DNA of 64,000 nt. Origin: Phallus indusiatus. Its lineage: Eukaryota > Basidiomycota > Agaricomycetes > Phallales > Phallaceae. Location: positions 62,001 through 126,000 of the forward strand of contig JAQFWX010000016.1 in assembly GCA_027605045.1 (NCBI GenBank). Direction: 5' to 3'. Under the pieces are notes generated by a model, which was given only the letters and a program-made list of their open reading frames with translations, ran no database searches and had not been told where the DNA came from. The position numbers and the translations under genes are program-made. Shown piece by piece: positions 12,720 to 24,704 of this stretch (position 1 is its first letter; each line of letters opens with the position of its first letter).

Positions 12720-13673
12720 GCGGAGCGTCGGAGAGCGTCAGCAGTAAGTCGTTTCAAGTAGAGATCTTACTAATTATAAACTTTGAGGAAGATTTCGGCA
12801 CCTCAATCAATCAAAGATCGTCTCCAGAAGGCGTGCGATTTGATTGAAGACTTCAATGACAGCTTGTCAATGAGCTTTCGGGAGAAAGGGAACAAAAGGG
12901 GTACAAAAATGAAAGAAAAAGACAAGTACGTCAATGTAGAAAAGTGAGTATGTACGTTTTGGCCAAGCTGATACTGCCATCGCGGCTGAAGGCAGCAAAC
13001 AGATGCATCAAAAGCGACGACGCTCAAATGATACAAGAAGTCCCATCACGAACACGTCTCTTCCTCGGGATCAGTGGGTCGACTTGATAGAAGAATCTGG
13101 CAAGGACATATAGGTACTGTTCGGATAAGGTAAGCCGGTCGTATTCGGTTTTGGTAATAATGGAACCGGCCAGTAACAATAACCTCCACGACGAGAAAAC
13201 AACTTCCAAAGATAGCCGGAGAAAACCTCATTGATTGGCTAATGAAAAGAAAGCGTGGAGTACGAGCACCATTGAGGAACCGACTCTCTTGAGACAAGCC
13301 AGACCGAAGTAGACGGAGAATCACCAGATGTGAAACCAAAGTCAGGAAGCGAATAACAAAAGGCCAGGCGCTTTATGTTTCAGTATCGACTTCATGAGTA
13401 TAAAGTATTAGCAGAGAACAATACAGCGCCTGAGCAACCGCACCTAGAGAAAATTTGACGCTTCCCAAAGCGAAGAACATAATGATACACCGAAACACTC
13501 CGTACGACGATGTTCCCTTTTTGTTCGTCTGGTCCACTACTCACCATATGCCCAATAATAACCACAATGATACCCCGACCGACCGCTCGTGCTGACCCGA
13601 GCCAAAGTCCTAAGGTAAAATTCCACAATAACAATAGTCAAAATTAAACAATAACTATTCTTTTCTCTCTTCC

Positions 13674-13775
13674 TTAGTATTCGCTCTCCGGAGTCTGAGA
13701 AGCGCTCGCAGTAGAATCATTCACATGGTGGTGCAGTCCTAGTGAGGGAGGCGGTGGCGGTGGAGGTACGACAGA
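13674..13775 (-). pseudogene. bHLH gene C-terminal fragment (copy 1)
   Basis: Read on the minus strand this gives a proline run, then SLGLHHHVNDSTASASQ and a terminal SEY-stop (TAA). It matches the last about 30 residues of the intact factor at 43796-45096 (PPPPLGMYHHANDSTASASQ and GSEY-stop). Homology ends abruptly upstream, so no DNA-binding domain is present. Confidence 0.75.
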
Positions 13776-13799
13776 TACAGCAAAGCAACGCCGCAGAAT

Positions 13800-14545
13800 T
13801 TGACGCGCAAAGCCTGCCCGCCCAAAATGTCGACTGTGGACTATTGTGGACCCTTTCTCTTGCCTCTCAGTTCCTCGCCGTACTTCCGCTAGTCTTCGTC
13901 CATGTCGAATTCACGCAATATGCGGGTATGCTTTCTTTTTTCGTCTGTGATCTTGGAAGAGTCATGCGTATTAAAATGCGTTTTTCAGGAGGTGGACTCG
14001 CTACATTTATCACGATCGGGGACAGACTTCGGGGCGTGCACTTGCTCCTTGTAATCCGTGAAAGCGTACGCTGGGGTGATTGGATATTGTAAACAACGTA
14101 CCGTTCTCTCCGTGCCTCTTCGTCAGGTACCATAAGACTAATATCTATCACTTGTATAGATTGCCTGCCTGGCCTCAGTCCAGGCAAGTCCGCCTTCGTA
14201 AACACCAGCACCACAGGGTGATACTCCAGAACCTGTCTCTCAACATTAATATTACCAGGAATCACTGTCTCCCAAGGCTCTTGAATTACACGCCCCAAAG
14301 CTCCCATTGTGCGTTACCAGCTCATCCCCTCAAGTATCTGCACCTCAAATGCCATTTTCTATTTAGTTCCTATCTTCGCGCTGGACAATTTCATCATATC
14401 AGTCAACTCTTCTCTTCCTCGGCCTGTGTACTCCACGCCGAGGTGTTCCAACATTTGAGGTTTGAGCGTATCATCACGGAGAAAAGAGGGTGGCGCAACC
14501 TCTCTTTTATAGATCGCGGGACGAAGAGATATTGAGAATTAACTT
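13800..14545 (-). pseudogene. Decayed copy 1 of an unrecognised gene (X)
   Basis: The minus strand carries two recognisable coding blocks. One reads REVAPPSFLRDDTLKPQMLE with HLGVEYTGRGREELTDMM (about 14380-14510). The other contains VLVFTKADLPGLRPGRQSIQ and VIDISLMVPDEE (about 14080-14307). Stops and frame changes separate them. Related but differently broken sequence lies at 22690-23480 and 31215-31745, always beside the bHLH tail remnant. I do not recognise the family. This copy is the best preserved of the three. Confidence 0.5.
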
Positions 14546-14825
14546 CTCTATACCTCGCTTTTTAAGAAGGTAAGTGAAGATCTACTATTATATCCTTTAT
14601 GAAATACACTTGATAGAGTTCAAGAAACTTGATGGTTCGTCGAAGGGGGCGGGACGCGTCGGTGTCCGGCAAAATACGATATAAACAGCGTAATTAAAGG
14701 ACATGTATATACTCAAGAAATATAAACCGTGCGCTTTGTAACAACAGATGAAAATCTTATCACACATGTACCGGCGTAGGATACCACAGGAGTGGCCTCT
14801 TCCTAACTAGGAGGCAAGATATTAT

Positions 14826-16391
14826 TAGAAAAATACGCCACTATCCCCCGCGGCCATGCTAAAAATCCCCACGAGGGAGAAATGCTGAACATGAACTGTT
14901 GAGGACGTTATGCTGCTAGTGTGCCTTGCTGCAGAATGACAACGTAGTTCCAAGGTAAAATCAGCGACTAGAATTGCCCAAAGACTTGAAAGTTGATAGA
15001 GGTTTGAGCGTACCAGATAAGCCATCGAATGACCTCACCTGTCTTTAGGGTATCCGACATAGGTGATATTGGGTTCTAATTAAGTTCTGCAATTGGAAAC
15101 GTGTCAGAGAAAAATTGAAGGACATACTTGATTGACCTTGTAGAAAGTCAATCAGTCGGTATTGTCATTATTAACCCAACCTACCACTTTCATAACTGCA
15201 ATGGGAATCGTAAAAATAGTCACGAGACTATGGTATAAATGGTGTGAGAAATTTCATGACGACTACCTGTCTTTCCGATGACTGCTCACCAACATCCTGA
15301 TATAGCTGAGATTTGTTGTTAGAGGAATTGTAGTGGAAGCTTTCTTGGGTACGCACACTGTCTGAAAAGTATAGAAATTGAATCGCTTTGAGTACCAGGT
15401 ATTCGTCGTAGTTTCCATGTCCTGTGCATGCAAAGCACAAATACAATAACATCCAAAAAGGCAATCAACATGTATTGCGCAGAGACTCCTTTTAACTGAG
15501 GTCCTAGGACGCATCTTCAGCCGATGAAAGGCTCGATTGCTTAAGTCTATCAAATCATACCAGTGGGGCTACGAGCCGCGATTAACAATTAGGACTTTCG
15601 GACAAGACAAGTCTTACCTTTCATTACAAGCGCCAGCTGTAAGGATTCAGATTTTCAGATTTTCATTTCAAACTTTTAAAAACCAGCTTCTTTAAGATGG
15701 ATAAATGGGTATAAACCTAATACCGAAACGAAAAAAAATAATTAATATCATAAGCAAGGCTCCATTTCTTCCAACCAATGAGTATGCACGGAGAATCAGC
15801 AAGCCTGTAATAACATTCATGCTAGATTTTGCAGGTTATAACGGGTGTTACATACCTTGAATACCCAGGAATGACAACACATCGCAAACTGTTTGTGTGT
15901 CAAAGAGGACATGGCAAACCCTTTTAATATCTCAGTTTTAATTCAATCACTATTTAAATCATACCTCAATGACTAAAAGGTCAGTGGTAAAAGATGTATC
16001 AAAGGGGGACTCAATCGACATACTAATGATTCAGCCTGCAGGTTAAATACGACCCTAAGCCCCTGTCGAACTAAGGTTGCGTATACGGCGAGGATATAAA
16101 ACCAAGTGAATAGGCAGAACCGCATCACCCATATGTACTTCAGTTCCTGAAAGAAGTTTAAGATGGTAGCATAGACTATAAGGACTAAGACTCTTCTCAT
16201 GATCAAGCCGTTCTCGTAAGCGATAAGTGAGGACTCACCGAAAGAATTAAGAGAGGCCAACTGCTTTTATGAGTGAAATAAGTATAAAATATTCAAAAAA
16301 CAAAAAACAAAAAACAAAAGACAAAAAAGCACATTGTATGAGTTCCATGGATGAGAATGTCTATATCTGCGCTATCGAGTGTAGAGTTCAT
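14826..16391 (-). CDS. DUF6533-type membrane protein, subtype A, divergent tail
   Basis: The start at 16391 gives MNSTLDSADIDILIH before a GTGC donor. The DUF6533 exon (about 16180-16020) reads LIVYATILNFFQELKYIW, then FTWFYILAVYATLVRQGL. The TM5 exon near 15420-15480 keeps LIAFLDVIVFVLCMH and TWKLRR but has lost, in frame, the E-I-W-G and Q-T-D-L residues of the sister at 24705-26375. The last exon keeps AILVADFTLELR. It then has a 27-base in-frame deletion, further change that erases VHQSFL-x-ELGTP, and a one-base insertion that ends the protein early at about 14826. It may still be made, but looks like a gene on its way out. Confidence 0.6.
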
Positions 16392-17011
16392 TTCAGCGAT
16401 GTTTGGGGTCGGTTTTTGAATAGGTTCTGGGGATATCTTTGACCTGGGTTCGTGAGAATACATCCATCCAGTATTTATTACCTTCGTTAATACTATATAT
16501 GGGTGCCAACTGAATGATAATCGCTTGTTTCAGTTGACTAGTGTTGTTCCTCCTGGCGTCAAATTTTAGTCAACTTCTCCTGCACTTCATGAGGTAGGCG
16601 AGAACTAAGTTTTCTACTTCCGTGAAAGGTCATAATTATTGAACAATTTTATTGAAATAAAGTACGAGTATATAAACTCAATATGAGAAGTAAACCGAAC
16701 TCAGGTAGATACTGAAGCCAAGTAAAAGGTGCAGCCGCCGGAACGTGTCACAATGATGACGCGTTCCACGCAGCATGCACAAACAAGTCACATGATTCCT
16801 TTACATAACCTGCTCGGTTGTTCCTGAAGGGCTCACTTTCGAGCATTATATCTCGATAATTTTCTTAGAAAATGCTACCAAAAATCTACCATAAGTTCAT
16901 CATGACTGAAACTCATATATCATATCAATTTGGACTCAAGGTCTAAGATCTGAGATTTCGCATTGGTGAGCATGGGCGCTGCTCGTCATAATACTCGGCG
17001 TCAAGCAACAA
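16392..17011. other. Intergenic, shared with 33.6-33.8 kb
   Basis: The first about 170 bases (16400-16570) are clearly related to 33630-33800, upstream of another subtype A gene, so the duplicated block includes the promoter side. The rest is the upstream region of the HET gene. No gene is seen. Confidence 0.55.
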
Positions 17012-19755
17012 ATGGCAATCAGCATGCTCTATCTTACACTCACACTCGCAATCTTATCTTCAATTATCTCCGGAGCAGTTATTATCCTTCGACACAATAC
17101 CAATACCAAATTCAAGATACCGGCTTCAAAATCAAGTTCAGCTGGTGATTTCAACGATGTCGCTGACGATCCAATTTCCAAATCCGATCGCCGCGAGTCC
17201 ACGGCCACTCTTGTGGATAGCCAAGTCCTCTTCAATACCAGTCGCCCAGAATTCATTCCCATAAAAGTTCCATTTCTATGCAAAGCCATACCTTATGACG
17301 ATCTTGGATTTTGGAATTATCCAGCAAGAATGGGCTGGGAAGTTCATCGAGAAGATCGGTGGTGCCATTGGGACTGTCCCCCGGGAACTTGCAAAGCACA
17401 AGGTCGTAAGAAAGCCTTTGAAGAGCCTTATGGTTTAGCGCGTCCTGCGGTCACAAAAAAGGGAGTATCATCTATATCTACTCGGGAAAAAATCGCTTTC
17501 TTGCAAGCGTGGTTATTTTTTGGCGCTTTGGACGAAATTTGCGCATGGTGCGGGCTTGATCTGGGACAGAATATCACGAAAACTTTCGTTGTAGATGGAA
17601 TGGTGACCACTCAACCTTTAAACGGCTTATCAAGACGATTATACGAAGCTTCCTTGGTGCATTGGTCTGGTTGGGCAGGAGTCTCGAAACGCTTGATAGG
17701 AGAGCTGTTAAAGATTGCTCGCTATGTTCAACTAATTATCACCAGACGAACGTACGAGGATGAACATAACTATACATTTGAAGAGTGTCTTGTCTTAAGC
17801 TCAATCAATATCACTTTACGGACGATGTTCATGACAATATTATATTTCATACCTCCCCGAACGTTCTGGACAAAAGAGAGGCCTGGCGTGTATTTCCCTG
17901 ATCTACTGTCCTGGTTACCAGAAGGACAAAGCACAATTCAGTCCTTGCTCAGGAAACAGCCTCTTCCACATGGGTGGTGCTCTATCAGTGAGTTGGAGGG
18001 ATTAGATTATGATATGAAATTTTTCGCGTATTTCCTAGAACGTCCTCATGCACTTCGGGATCATAGCAATTGTACGGGAACAAGATGCCTGGCGAGTCAG
18101 ACGGATACAAAGACCTACAGAACTGCACACGTTTCGGATGCTTGCGACTGCAATTTTGTGGCCGTCGATCCTGAAAGATTAAAGGAATCTTTGGAAAGGA
18201 ATAAAATACCGAAAATCTTGGTCTCGTCAATAGATCCGGATAATGCGACAGGCACCATAACCCTAACCATCGTTGATGGAGAAGAAATTCCTTACATTAC
18301 AATCAGTCATGTTTGTAAGTGATTTTTATTTTAAAGGACAACTAAACTCATCCACGGAATGATATACTTCTATTAGGGGCTGATGGACTGGGGAATCCCC
18401 ACGAAAATTCCTTGCCGCGTTGTCAGTTGCTTCGCCTTCGCAACTTGATTAACGACTTGGGGAATGTAATCCACCGAGATAACACTGAAAATGCGCCGAT
18501 CGCTTTCTGGTTAGATACACTATGCATACCCGTCGCACCCCATCTAAGGCATTACCGAACACTAGCTATCCATCAAATACGGGAAACATTCCGCGATGCC
18601 ACGGCAACACTAGTCTTAGATAGGGAATTATACAATCTCGACTCCCAGATGGCCTCTAATTTGGAGATTGGTATCAAGATATTTTGTGGCGGATGGGCCA
18701 AGCGGATATGGACTCTCAAGGAAGCCGTGTATACATTGGCGAGGGGCGATAACGAAAGGCTGTTTTTCCAGATGAAAGAGGACCTGGTGGAATGGAATAG
18801 AGAAACTCTCGAATTCAAGTACCACTATCGCCAAAAACATTTATCTCCTCAAGATAAACAAACCTTCATTTGGGACGAGGACGACATGTTGTCAGAGACA
18901 AAGTTGGAGATACTCTTTGAGGATTATGTAGAGATAGCGATGAAGAAGCGTTTACCCTCGTTACGACTGTTAATGGATACAACCGATAAAGTTAATAATT
19001 CTCAGTTTATAAAGCTCGCCGACGCTGTCAACAAACGATCAACTAGCAAACAAGAGGACGAACCACTATGCCTTACTTTCTTATTGGGTCGGTCGGCACA
19101 GAGTTTGCTCAAAACTCAAGATATCGAAGAGCGTATGGCAATGTTTTACCTGGAATTAGGCACAATCCCAATATCGGTTCTCTTCGAAGAAAAATACGCA
19201 CCGGATGACGCTGAATCTGAGCGAAAACCATGGTCCAAAAACAATCTGCTTAAAAACTCTCCATTCAGATGGGCCCCTGCCTCGCTAGCTGCCCTTCCAG
19301 AAGACCAACTCCAATCAATTCGCACGATGGATTATGCTTGGGAAGTGGACGAAGATTGTGCTTGGGGAACTTGTAAACCGGACGGATTGCACATCCGAAA
19401 TCATGGGTTTCTTGTGACAGGCAAGGAAACTAATTTAGATCAATCACCGCTCTTGAGGGATGTTGATACCGGCGAGATACACAAACTCATCTGCTACAAG
19501 GAGCCAGCATATGAGCGCCACCGAGAAATCGGGATTCTTTTTCCTCTAAAAGGTTATAATAGTGCCCCGATTCTTCAGATTGAAGAAGTACGTGTAGTTT
19601 CCGAGGATCAGGACGCTTGCGAATACCATGGCACTATAATTGGGTATGGGAAGATTATTAGGGATTGGGTATGCCCGGAATTCGAAGAACTTGAAGAAAA
19701 TTATATTTTAGAGGGACGAATGCTTAATATGAATCAAAGATGGTGTATCACCTAG
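17012..19755 (+). CDS. HET-domain protein with N-terminal membrane anchor
   Basis: Two exons, 17012-18314 and 18377-19755, which sum to 894 codons in frame (893 residues). Residues about 4-26 (MLYLTLTLAILSSIISGAVI and onward) are a hydrophobic signal-anchor. A conserved region of about 400 residues follows, with the Cys-rich stretch HREDRWCHWDCPPGTC. The HET domain starts at about residue 428: ITISHVWADGLGNP, then FWLDTLCIPVAP and RIWTLKEAVYTL. The 62-base intron splits the Trp codon of SHVW, and rejoining restores this diagnostic motif. HET proteins mediate cell death on nonself contact in ascomycetes; in basidiomycetes the role is largely inferred. An inverted paralogue lies at 60345-63103. 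Confidence 0.92.
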
Positions 19756-19902
19756 ATAGCTTGCTACATTCTTTATCCTTGTATGAAGATCTTATCGATG
19801 TAATATTCATTGACAAGCTCAAGTTTCTCTTCCGATCTAATATATTTCACGACAATCAGTGTGCATACTAAGAAGGAGCCATACATCTAAAATTCTTCCC
19901 AA

Positions 19903-20185
19903 TCACGCAGTTGTTGGAATTGATTGCTGCTCAACGGCTTAACCGAGATTCACCAACTTGAATATTATTATTGTCATCACCCATGTCCATGCGAATATCT
20001 TCGGAAGTTCTCTTCTCGACGAGAAGTGATTGATGGGAGTTGATGGGACGCGTTGCAGAATGCTTCGAAAATGGAGCATCGGCAGCGTCATGTGACATGT
20101 CGTTAGCCTAAATCAATAATGGCGATGTTGCGTCGACGAAGATCCAGAGTAAAATCAGAGATTAGGATAACCGAAGGGCTTGGAA
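19903..20185 (-). pseudogene. Orphan last exon of a DUF6533-type gene
   Basis: The minus strand reads SVILISDFTLDLRRRNIAII. It then runs with frame breaks into sequence that tracks, base for base with small gaps, the last exon of the gene at 58162-59880 (its stretch from the LRRRN codons to the terminal stop). No upstream exons are present. It lies tail-to-tail with the HET gene that ends at 19755, exactly as the intact gene lies next to the second HET gene. Confidence 0.75.
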
Positions 20186-20238
20186 AAAATCAATAAATGA
20201 AGACTAGGTTATGAGATATGAATTAGCATGACAGGAAC

Positions 20239-22560
20239 CATCATTTTGGAACTGAGCGCAAAGTCGAATTCTGCAAGCCAGCGCCGCTGGCGCAGTTGTT
20301 GGCGCTGGTGAGGTAGGATTTGCCAAACTTCGAAGTCGAAGCTCATCTGGCACCTGTCATAACCAGTTGAGAAACAAAGTGCCAGAACTGCACTATTAGC
20401 ACAACGTTAATAAAGGGGTCATGATATTTTGCTGAGCAAATGAGATAGGCGATCGGAATGCTACGCACACAGCTCTGCTCAGTGGCTTATAAAATGCAAA
20501 CATTTTGCGGTAAACTCCAAGCCGAGAGTTTTACAAACATGCATGACCTCCCTTCCGTGACACCCAGCAGGCTGGGTCAGTCGTCTTCCGCATAATTGAC
20601 ACCACTGAAAAAATGAGCAACGAATCGAGGATCTGATGAAGAACGACGAGCAAAAAGAGAAAAGACTGTGATTGTTTGAGTAAAAAGTGTAACAAGAAGA
20701 ACCTTCTGAGAGAATCTACACGACGACCAAAAAATAAAACAAAACAAAACAATGCAGGGAAGAGAGAAAAAAAAAACAGAACCAACACCAAAACAAAAGT
20801 GGTTGAATGGGTTGATGATTGGAGTGGAAATGGAATGGAAAATGGATGAAACGAGATTGAAATGCAAGAAAAGAGAAATAGATATTGGCGGATATGGCAG
20901 GATATGAATGGAATCAAGGGACCAAGCATAAAAAACCGATGAAGTTAGTGTACAATGACATGAAGAAAGATGACCAAGAGCTCCATTGGTAATTGGTCCC
21001 CACAAAAAGAAAGCCATCGTGTTCGGCAGTCCAAACTCCAAACACATTTCAAACCATTCCATATTCGAATGAAGAAAAAAAAAAGCTAGAAAATGTTGCG
21101 CAAAGTATTGAAAGATGTTGTGTTCGTTGTCGTTGTCGTCGTACGCTCCCAATTACATATCGGAGTGAGTTCGTGCCGAGCCGAGAAATAGATCTTGTTA
21201 GCGGATATTACGACAGGTACTGATATGAATGGAATCAAGGGTATCAAGAGACCAAAGAATCAAAAACCGAATGAAGATAGTGTACAATGACATGAAGAAA
21301 AGATGATCAAAAGCTCCATTGGTAATTGATCGCCGAAAAAAAATAAACCTAGAGCATTCGGCAGTCCACTACATACTTCAAACCCATTCCATATCCGAAT
21401 GAACAAAATAGCACAAAAGGAGGGGGAAAAAGCTAGAACATGTTGCACAAGTGTTGAAAGAGATAGTTGTGTTCGTTGTCGTTGTTGTCGTCGCTCCCAA
21501 TTACATATTTGGAATAAGTCCGTGCCGAGTCGTTCACGTTTCGTAACAGAAAAAATTCGTTTCTTTCCAGAATGGGAGGGAGGGGGAACGGGGAGAAGAG
21601 GGGAGGTGGGAGCAGGAAAGCGCAATCACAAAACGTTGTCGACCACAAGATGTGAGCAACGTGACTAGGAAGATGTGCAGTGAACAAGCAGCATAGCGAG
21701 CGAGAGAAAAAATGGATCGCGATTTGTCGATTTGTTCAAAGATGCTGAGACCGGATGAACCAGGTGATGAAGAAGCTGAAGCATACACCGCAAGCAAAGC
21801 CGATGTAAACACGATTGTGGTAGAATGAAGAAAGAGATGAATGAATTGTCAAGAAGTCTCTGAAGCCATACCAGCGAGAAGAGGGGGGACGATGTGATGA
21901 GGGGAACAGTGATCAGGTTGTGATGATTGATCGACCGATCAAAGCCAAACGATTTGATCAGAGCGTGAGTAGTGAGCCGTTTCGAGTAAGGATCTTGCTA
22001 ATTGTAAACTGGAGCAAGATCTCGACATCTCAATCAATCAACGATCATCTCCAGATGGCGTACGATTAAAAAGCCTATTGGTTGGTTAGTGAAAGGAAAG
22101 CCTTGAGGAACCATGTATATATCCGACTCTATCGAAACAAACCAGACCGAAGCCGACGGAGGATTACACCCAAATGTGAAACCAGAGTCACGAAGCGAAT
22201 AAAAGAAGGTCAAGCGCTTTGTGTTTCAATCCTCCATGGGTATAAAGCGTTAGCATAAAACAATATAACGCCTGAGTAACCGTACCTAGGAAAATTGACA
22301 AGACTTCCCGAAACCGAGAACATAATGGGAGAAAAAAATACCAGCGACAATCGAGCGTGTGTAAACATTCAATAGTCCAAGTCATGTCGTAATATCATTT
22401 TCCAGTCCTATAATATTGACGGTTTCCCGCGTAGGATCAACGTAGAAAAGAGAGAAAAGAGAAAAGACACGAAGTGGAAACATCGAAAGCTTTAAGCGAC
22501 GCCCGAGAAAGCGCTGAACACAACTACAATAACAAGAGGAGTCGAAAAACAAATATTCTT
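20239..22560. repeat. Segmental copy 2 of the bHLH 3' flank
   Basis: Related along its length to 34370-36650 and 41690-42840. The order of sub-blocks is the same: 'cgcaaagtcgaattctgc', the 'gtcgtcttccgc' block, 'aagactgtgattgttt', a GA-rich tract and 'gcgagcgagagaaaaaatgg'. The sequence is strongly purine-skewed on the plus strand. The minus strand therefore shows long F/L/S-rich open frames that I do not regard as genes. Confidence 0.8.
20905..21530. repeat. Local tandem duplication inside copy 2
   Basis: About 300 bases from 20905 (gaatggaatcaaggg, through the 'gacatgaag' and 'ctccattggtaatt' blocks to 'gttgtgttcgttgtcg') are repeated from 21228 with substitutions. The copies at 35.0 and 42.1 kb have this unit once. 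Confidence 0.75.
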
Positions 22561-22566
22561 TGGGTT

Positions 22567-22670
22567 TCTCTCTTCCTTATTCTTCGCTCCCCGGGGCCTG
22601 GGCTGCAAAGCGCAGTGGAATCGTCCACATGTTGGTGGAGTCCTATTGACAATGACGGAGGCGCAAGGCC
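22567..22670 (-). pseudogene. bHLH gene C-terminal fragment (copy 2)
   Basis: The minus strand carries the histidine/Asp-Ser-Thr end of the bHLH factor (the 'gaatcgtccacatgttggtgg' block on plus matches 43836-43855) with the stop region altered. Homology continues downstream into the shared flank 20239-22560 and stops upstream within the proline run. Confidence 0.65.
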
Positions 22671-22689
22671 GCAAATTTGACGCGCAAAG

Positions 22690-23480
22690 CCTAACCGGCC
22701 AATGATGTCGATTGTGGACTATTGTGGACTATTATGAGCCTTGTTTTTCGTCTAGTACAATCATTTCCGCGAGTCTTCGTCCAGCAGTTGTCCAAAAAAA
22801 GATCCTTGTCAAATCCAGGCAATGTAAAGGTATGCTTTCCCCCATCTTTGATCTTGAAAAAGCCATGTGCGTATTAAAATGCGTAAGTTTTCCCGAAGGT
22901 GGACTCACTATACTGTATGTATCTATTACGACCAGGGACAGACTTTGCGGCGTGCACTTGCGCATTGTAAACCCACGTGCCGATGTGAAAGCGTACACTA
23001 GGGTGATTGGGTATTGTAGATAATGTACTGTTCCCTTCACGCCTCCCACGTCAGGCACCGTAAAACTGATATCCATCACCTGTATAGGTAGCCTGCCTTC
23101 AGCCCTGGCAAGTCTGCTTTCGTAGCTTATCCGCCTTGAACACCAGCGCTACAGGCTCATACTCCAGCTGCCAGAGCCTGTCTCTCAGCATTATCAGGAA
23201 TTGCTGTTTCCCGAGGGCCTTGAACTATACTCCCTAAAGTTGCCATCACGCCGTTCGCCAGATGAGCGTCCACAGAAACATTGTGCGTACCAAATGCCTC
23301 ATACTCTCAAATACATATCTCAACTTCAAATAAAGTGATCCATTTAGTTCCCATCTTTGCACTGGACGATTTCATCCTACCTAAGTCAACTCCTCAGCCT
23401 ATGCACTCCACCGCTGTCGTGCTTCAACATTTTGAGGGTATCATTACGAAGAAACGAGGGTGCCACAATCTCTTATAGAT
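22690..23480 (-). pseudogene. Decayed copy 2 of unrecognised gene X
   Basis: Aligns by eye with 13800-14545. Shared blocks include the 'ggggacagacttcggggcgtgcacttgc' region (here near 22930-22965), the region coding for DIS-x-x-VPD, and the 'tatagatcgcggga' block near 23476. Several frames are interrupted, so no product is expected. Confidence 0.5.
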
Positions 23481-23659
23481 CGCGGGATGGAGAGATACCG
23501 GGGATTAACTTTTTCAAGCCTGTTTTTCAAGAAAAACGTGGGTGAAGATCTACGATTATATTTTTTTGTGAAATACGCCTAACTGAGTTTAAGAAACTTG
23601 ATGATTCGTCGGAGGCAGGGCACGTCGGTTTTCAGCAAAATATGTTAAATATGGCACGG

Positions 23660-24335
23660 TGAAGGAGAAAAGGAAAGCTTAGGAGGAAATAGAGAAGGAT
23701 TACGGTATTGAGGGTCTTCCGTTGTATAAAGCTAACGATAGTGACATTATCCCGACGCATGCGGAATATGTTTTGTGGAACGCTGCCAATGGACCATCCA
23801 GCTTCGCTTCGATGTCGTGCACTACCATTTTATAAAAGTTGCGCAGAATGGGGCTGAGTATGTGTTCAGTACCTTGCAAATGGAACTTGAATACATTGGA
23901 AAAGATTTTACCTAGATCCTCGAGAATCAATGGCATACTACGAGCGTCATTTACTATGTATATCCACCCGCGCTGCTTCTGTTTCGGCTTGCTCAGCGTG
24001 TGCGACAACCAAACTTGAAAGGCGTTCTACCGGCAAACCCAGGCACATTTTCCAACTCTAAGGAGGGGCTAAAGATAAGATCAATTTGTTTACAATTTGT
24101 TGTTACAGCAGCTTCCGCGTTCATGAATTGTAAGTCCCAAAATCAAACGGTTACTAGCCCGTCATATATAATCGGTCTGGCGAAGCCATCAAGCGGGAGG
24201 ATATGACCTATCAACGGGTATGTGGCGAGATCGAATAGTAGGAAGAATGTATGTTTGCTGAGAGAGTTCAGCTTGTAATTTATTCACTCAATTGATCGTT
24301 GAAGATTTGCGCAAATTCTAATATATGTTATTAGA
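23660..24335. repeat. Insertion specific to copy 2
   Basis: Sequences on both sides are collinear with copy 1 (23585-23640 with 14618-14690; 24336-24405 with 14708-14775). The about 670 bases in between are absent from copy 1. It could be an inserted element or fragment. No terminal repeats were recognised by eye. Confidence 0.55.
23700..24215 (-). pseudogene. Broken unrecognised gene fragment (Y)
   Basis: The minus strand reads LFDLATYPLIGHILPLDGFA with RPIIYDGLVTV, an in-frame TGA, then FWDLQFMNAEAAVTTN and LENVPGFAGRTPFKFG. After a stop and frame change it continues in a frame of 102 codons (WIYIVNDARSMPLILEDLGK; FYKMVVHDIEAKLDGPLAAF). Two long, compositionally protein-like frames joined by one shift suggest a decayed exon cluster. 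Family not recognised. Confidence 0.4.
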
Positions 24336-24704
24336 GAGCTCAAAAAATATAAACCGTGCTTTGTAACAACAGATGGAAATTAAACTTTATCACACATGCA
24401 CCGGCGTACTAGTTTGAGTCAATACCGTCGTGCGAGTACAAGACTATCCAGTAAAGGATACTATTGGGCGATCAAGCTGATTAATATGCAGATGGGAGGA
24501 AATTACTAAACGGAATCGGTGAGCCCTCGCTGCATACAAGAGAACATACTTAATGTTGGTTTGAACAAAGTGTCATCTCAATAGTCATAACGGTACCGGA
24601 GGAAGTTCAACAATCAACAAAACATATAGAATTCAATTTTAAACAACGTTTATTTACAGATGTTTCAGAATCCGTTTTGAAAATGAGATGGAAGCCACTC
24701 CATT

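Larger units (their letters stand above)
12720..14600. repeat. Diverged segmental copy 1 of bHLH 3' flank plus unknown gene
   Basis: Sequence from about 12720 is clearly related to 35757-36500 and 21965-22560, for example the shared run through 'cttactaattataaact' and the following 200 bases. It continues through a bHLH C-terminal remnant into a decayed unknown gene, as in the copies at 22.6 and 31.1 kb. The copy is more diverged than the others. Confidence 0.7.
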
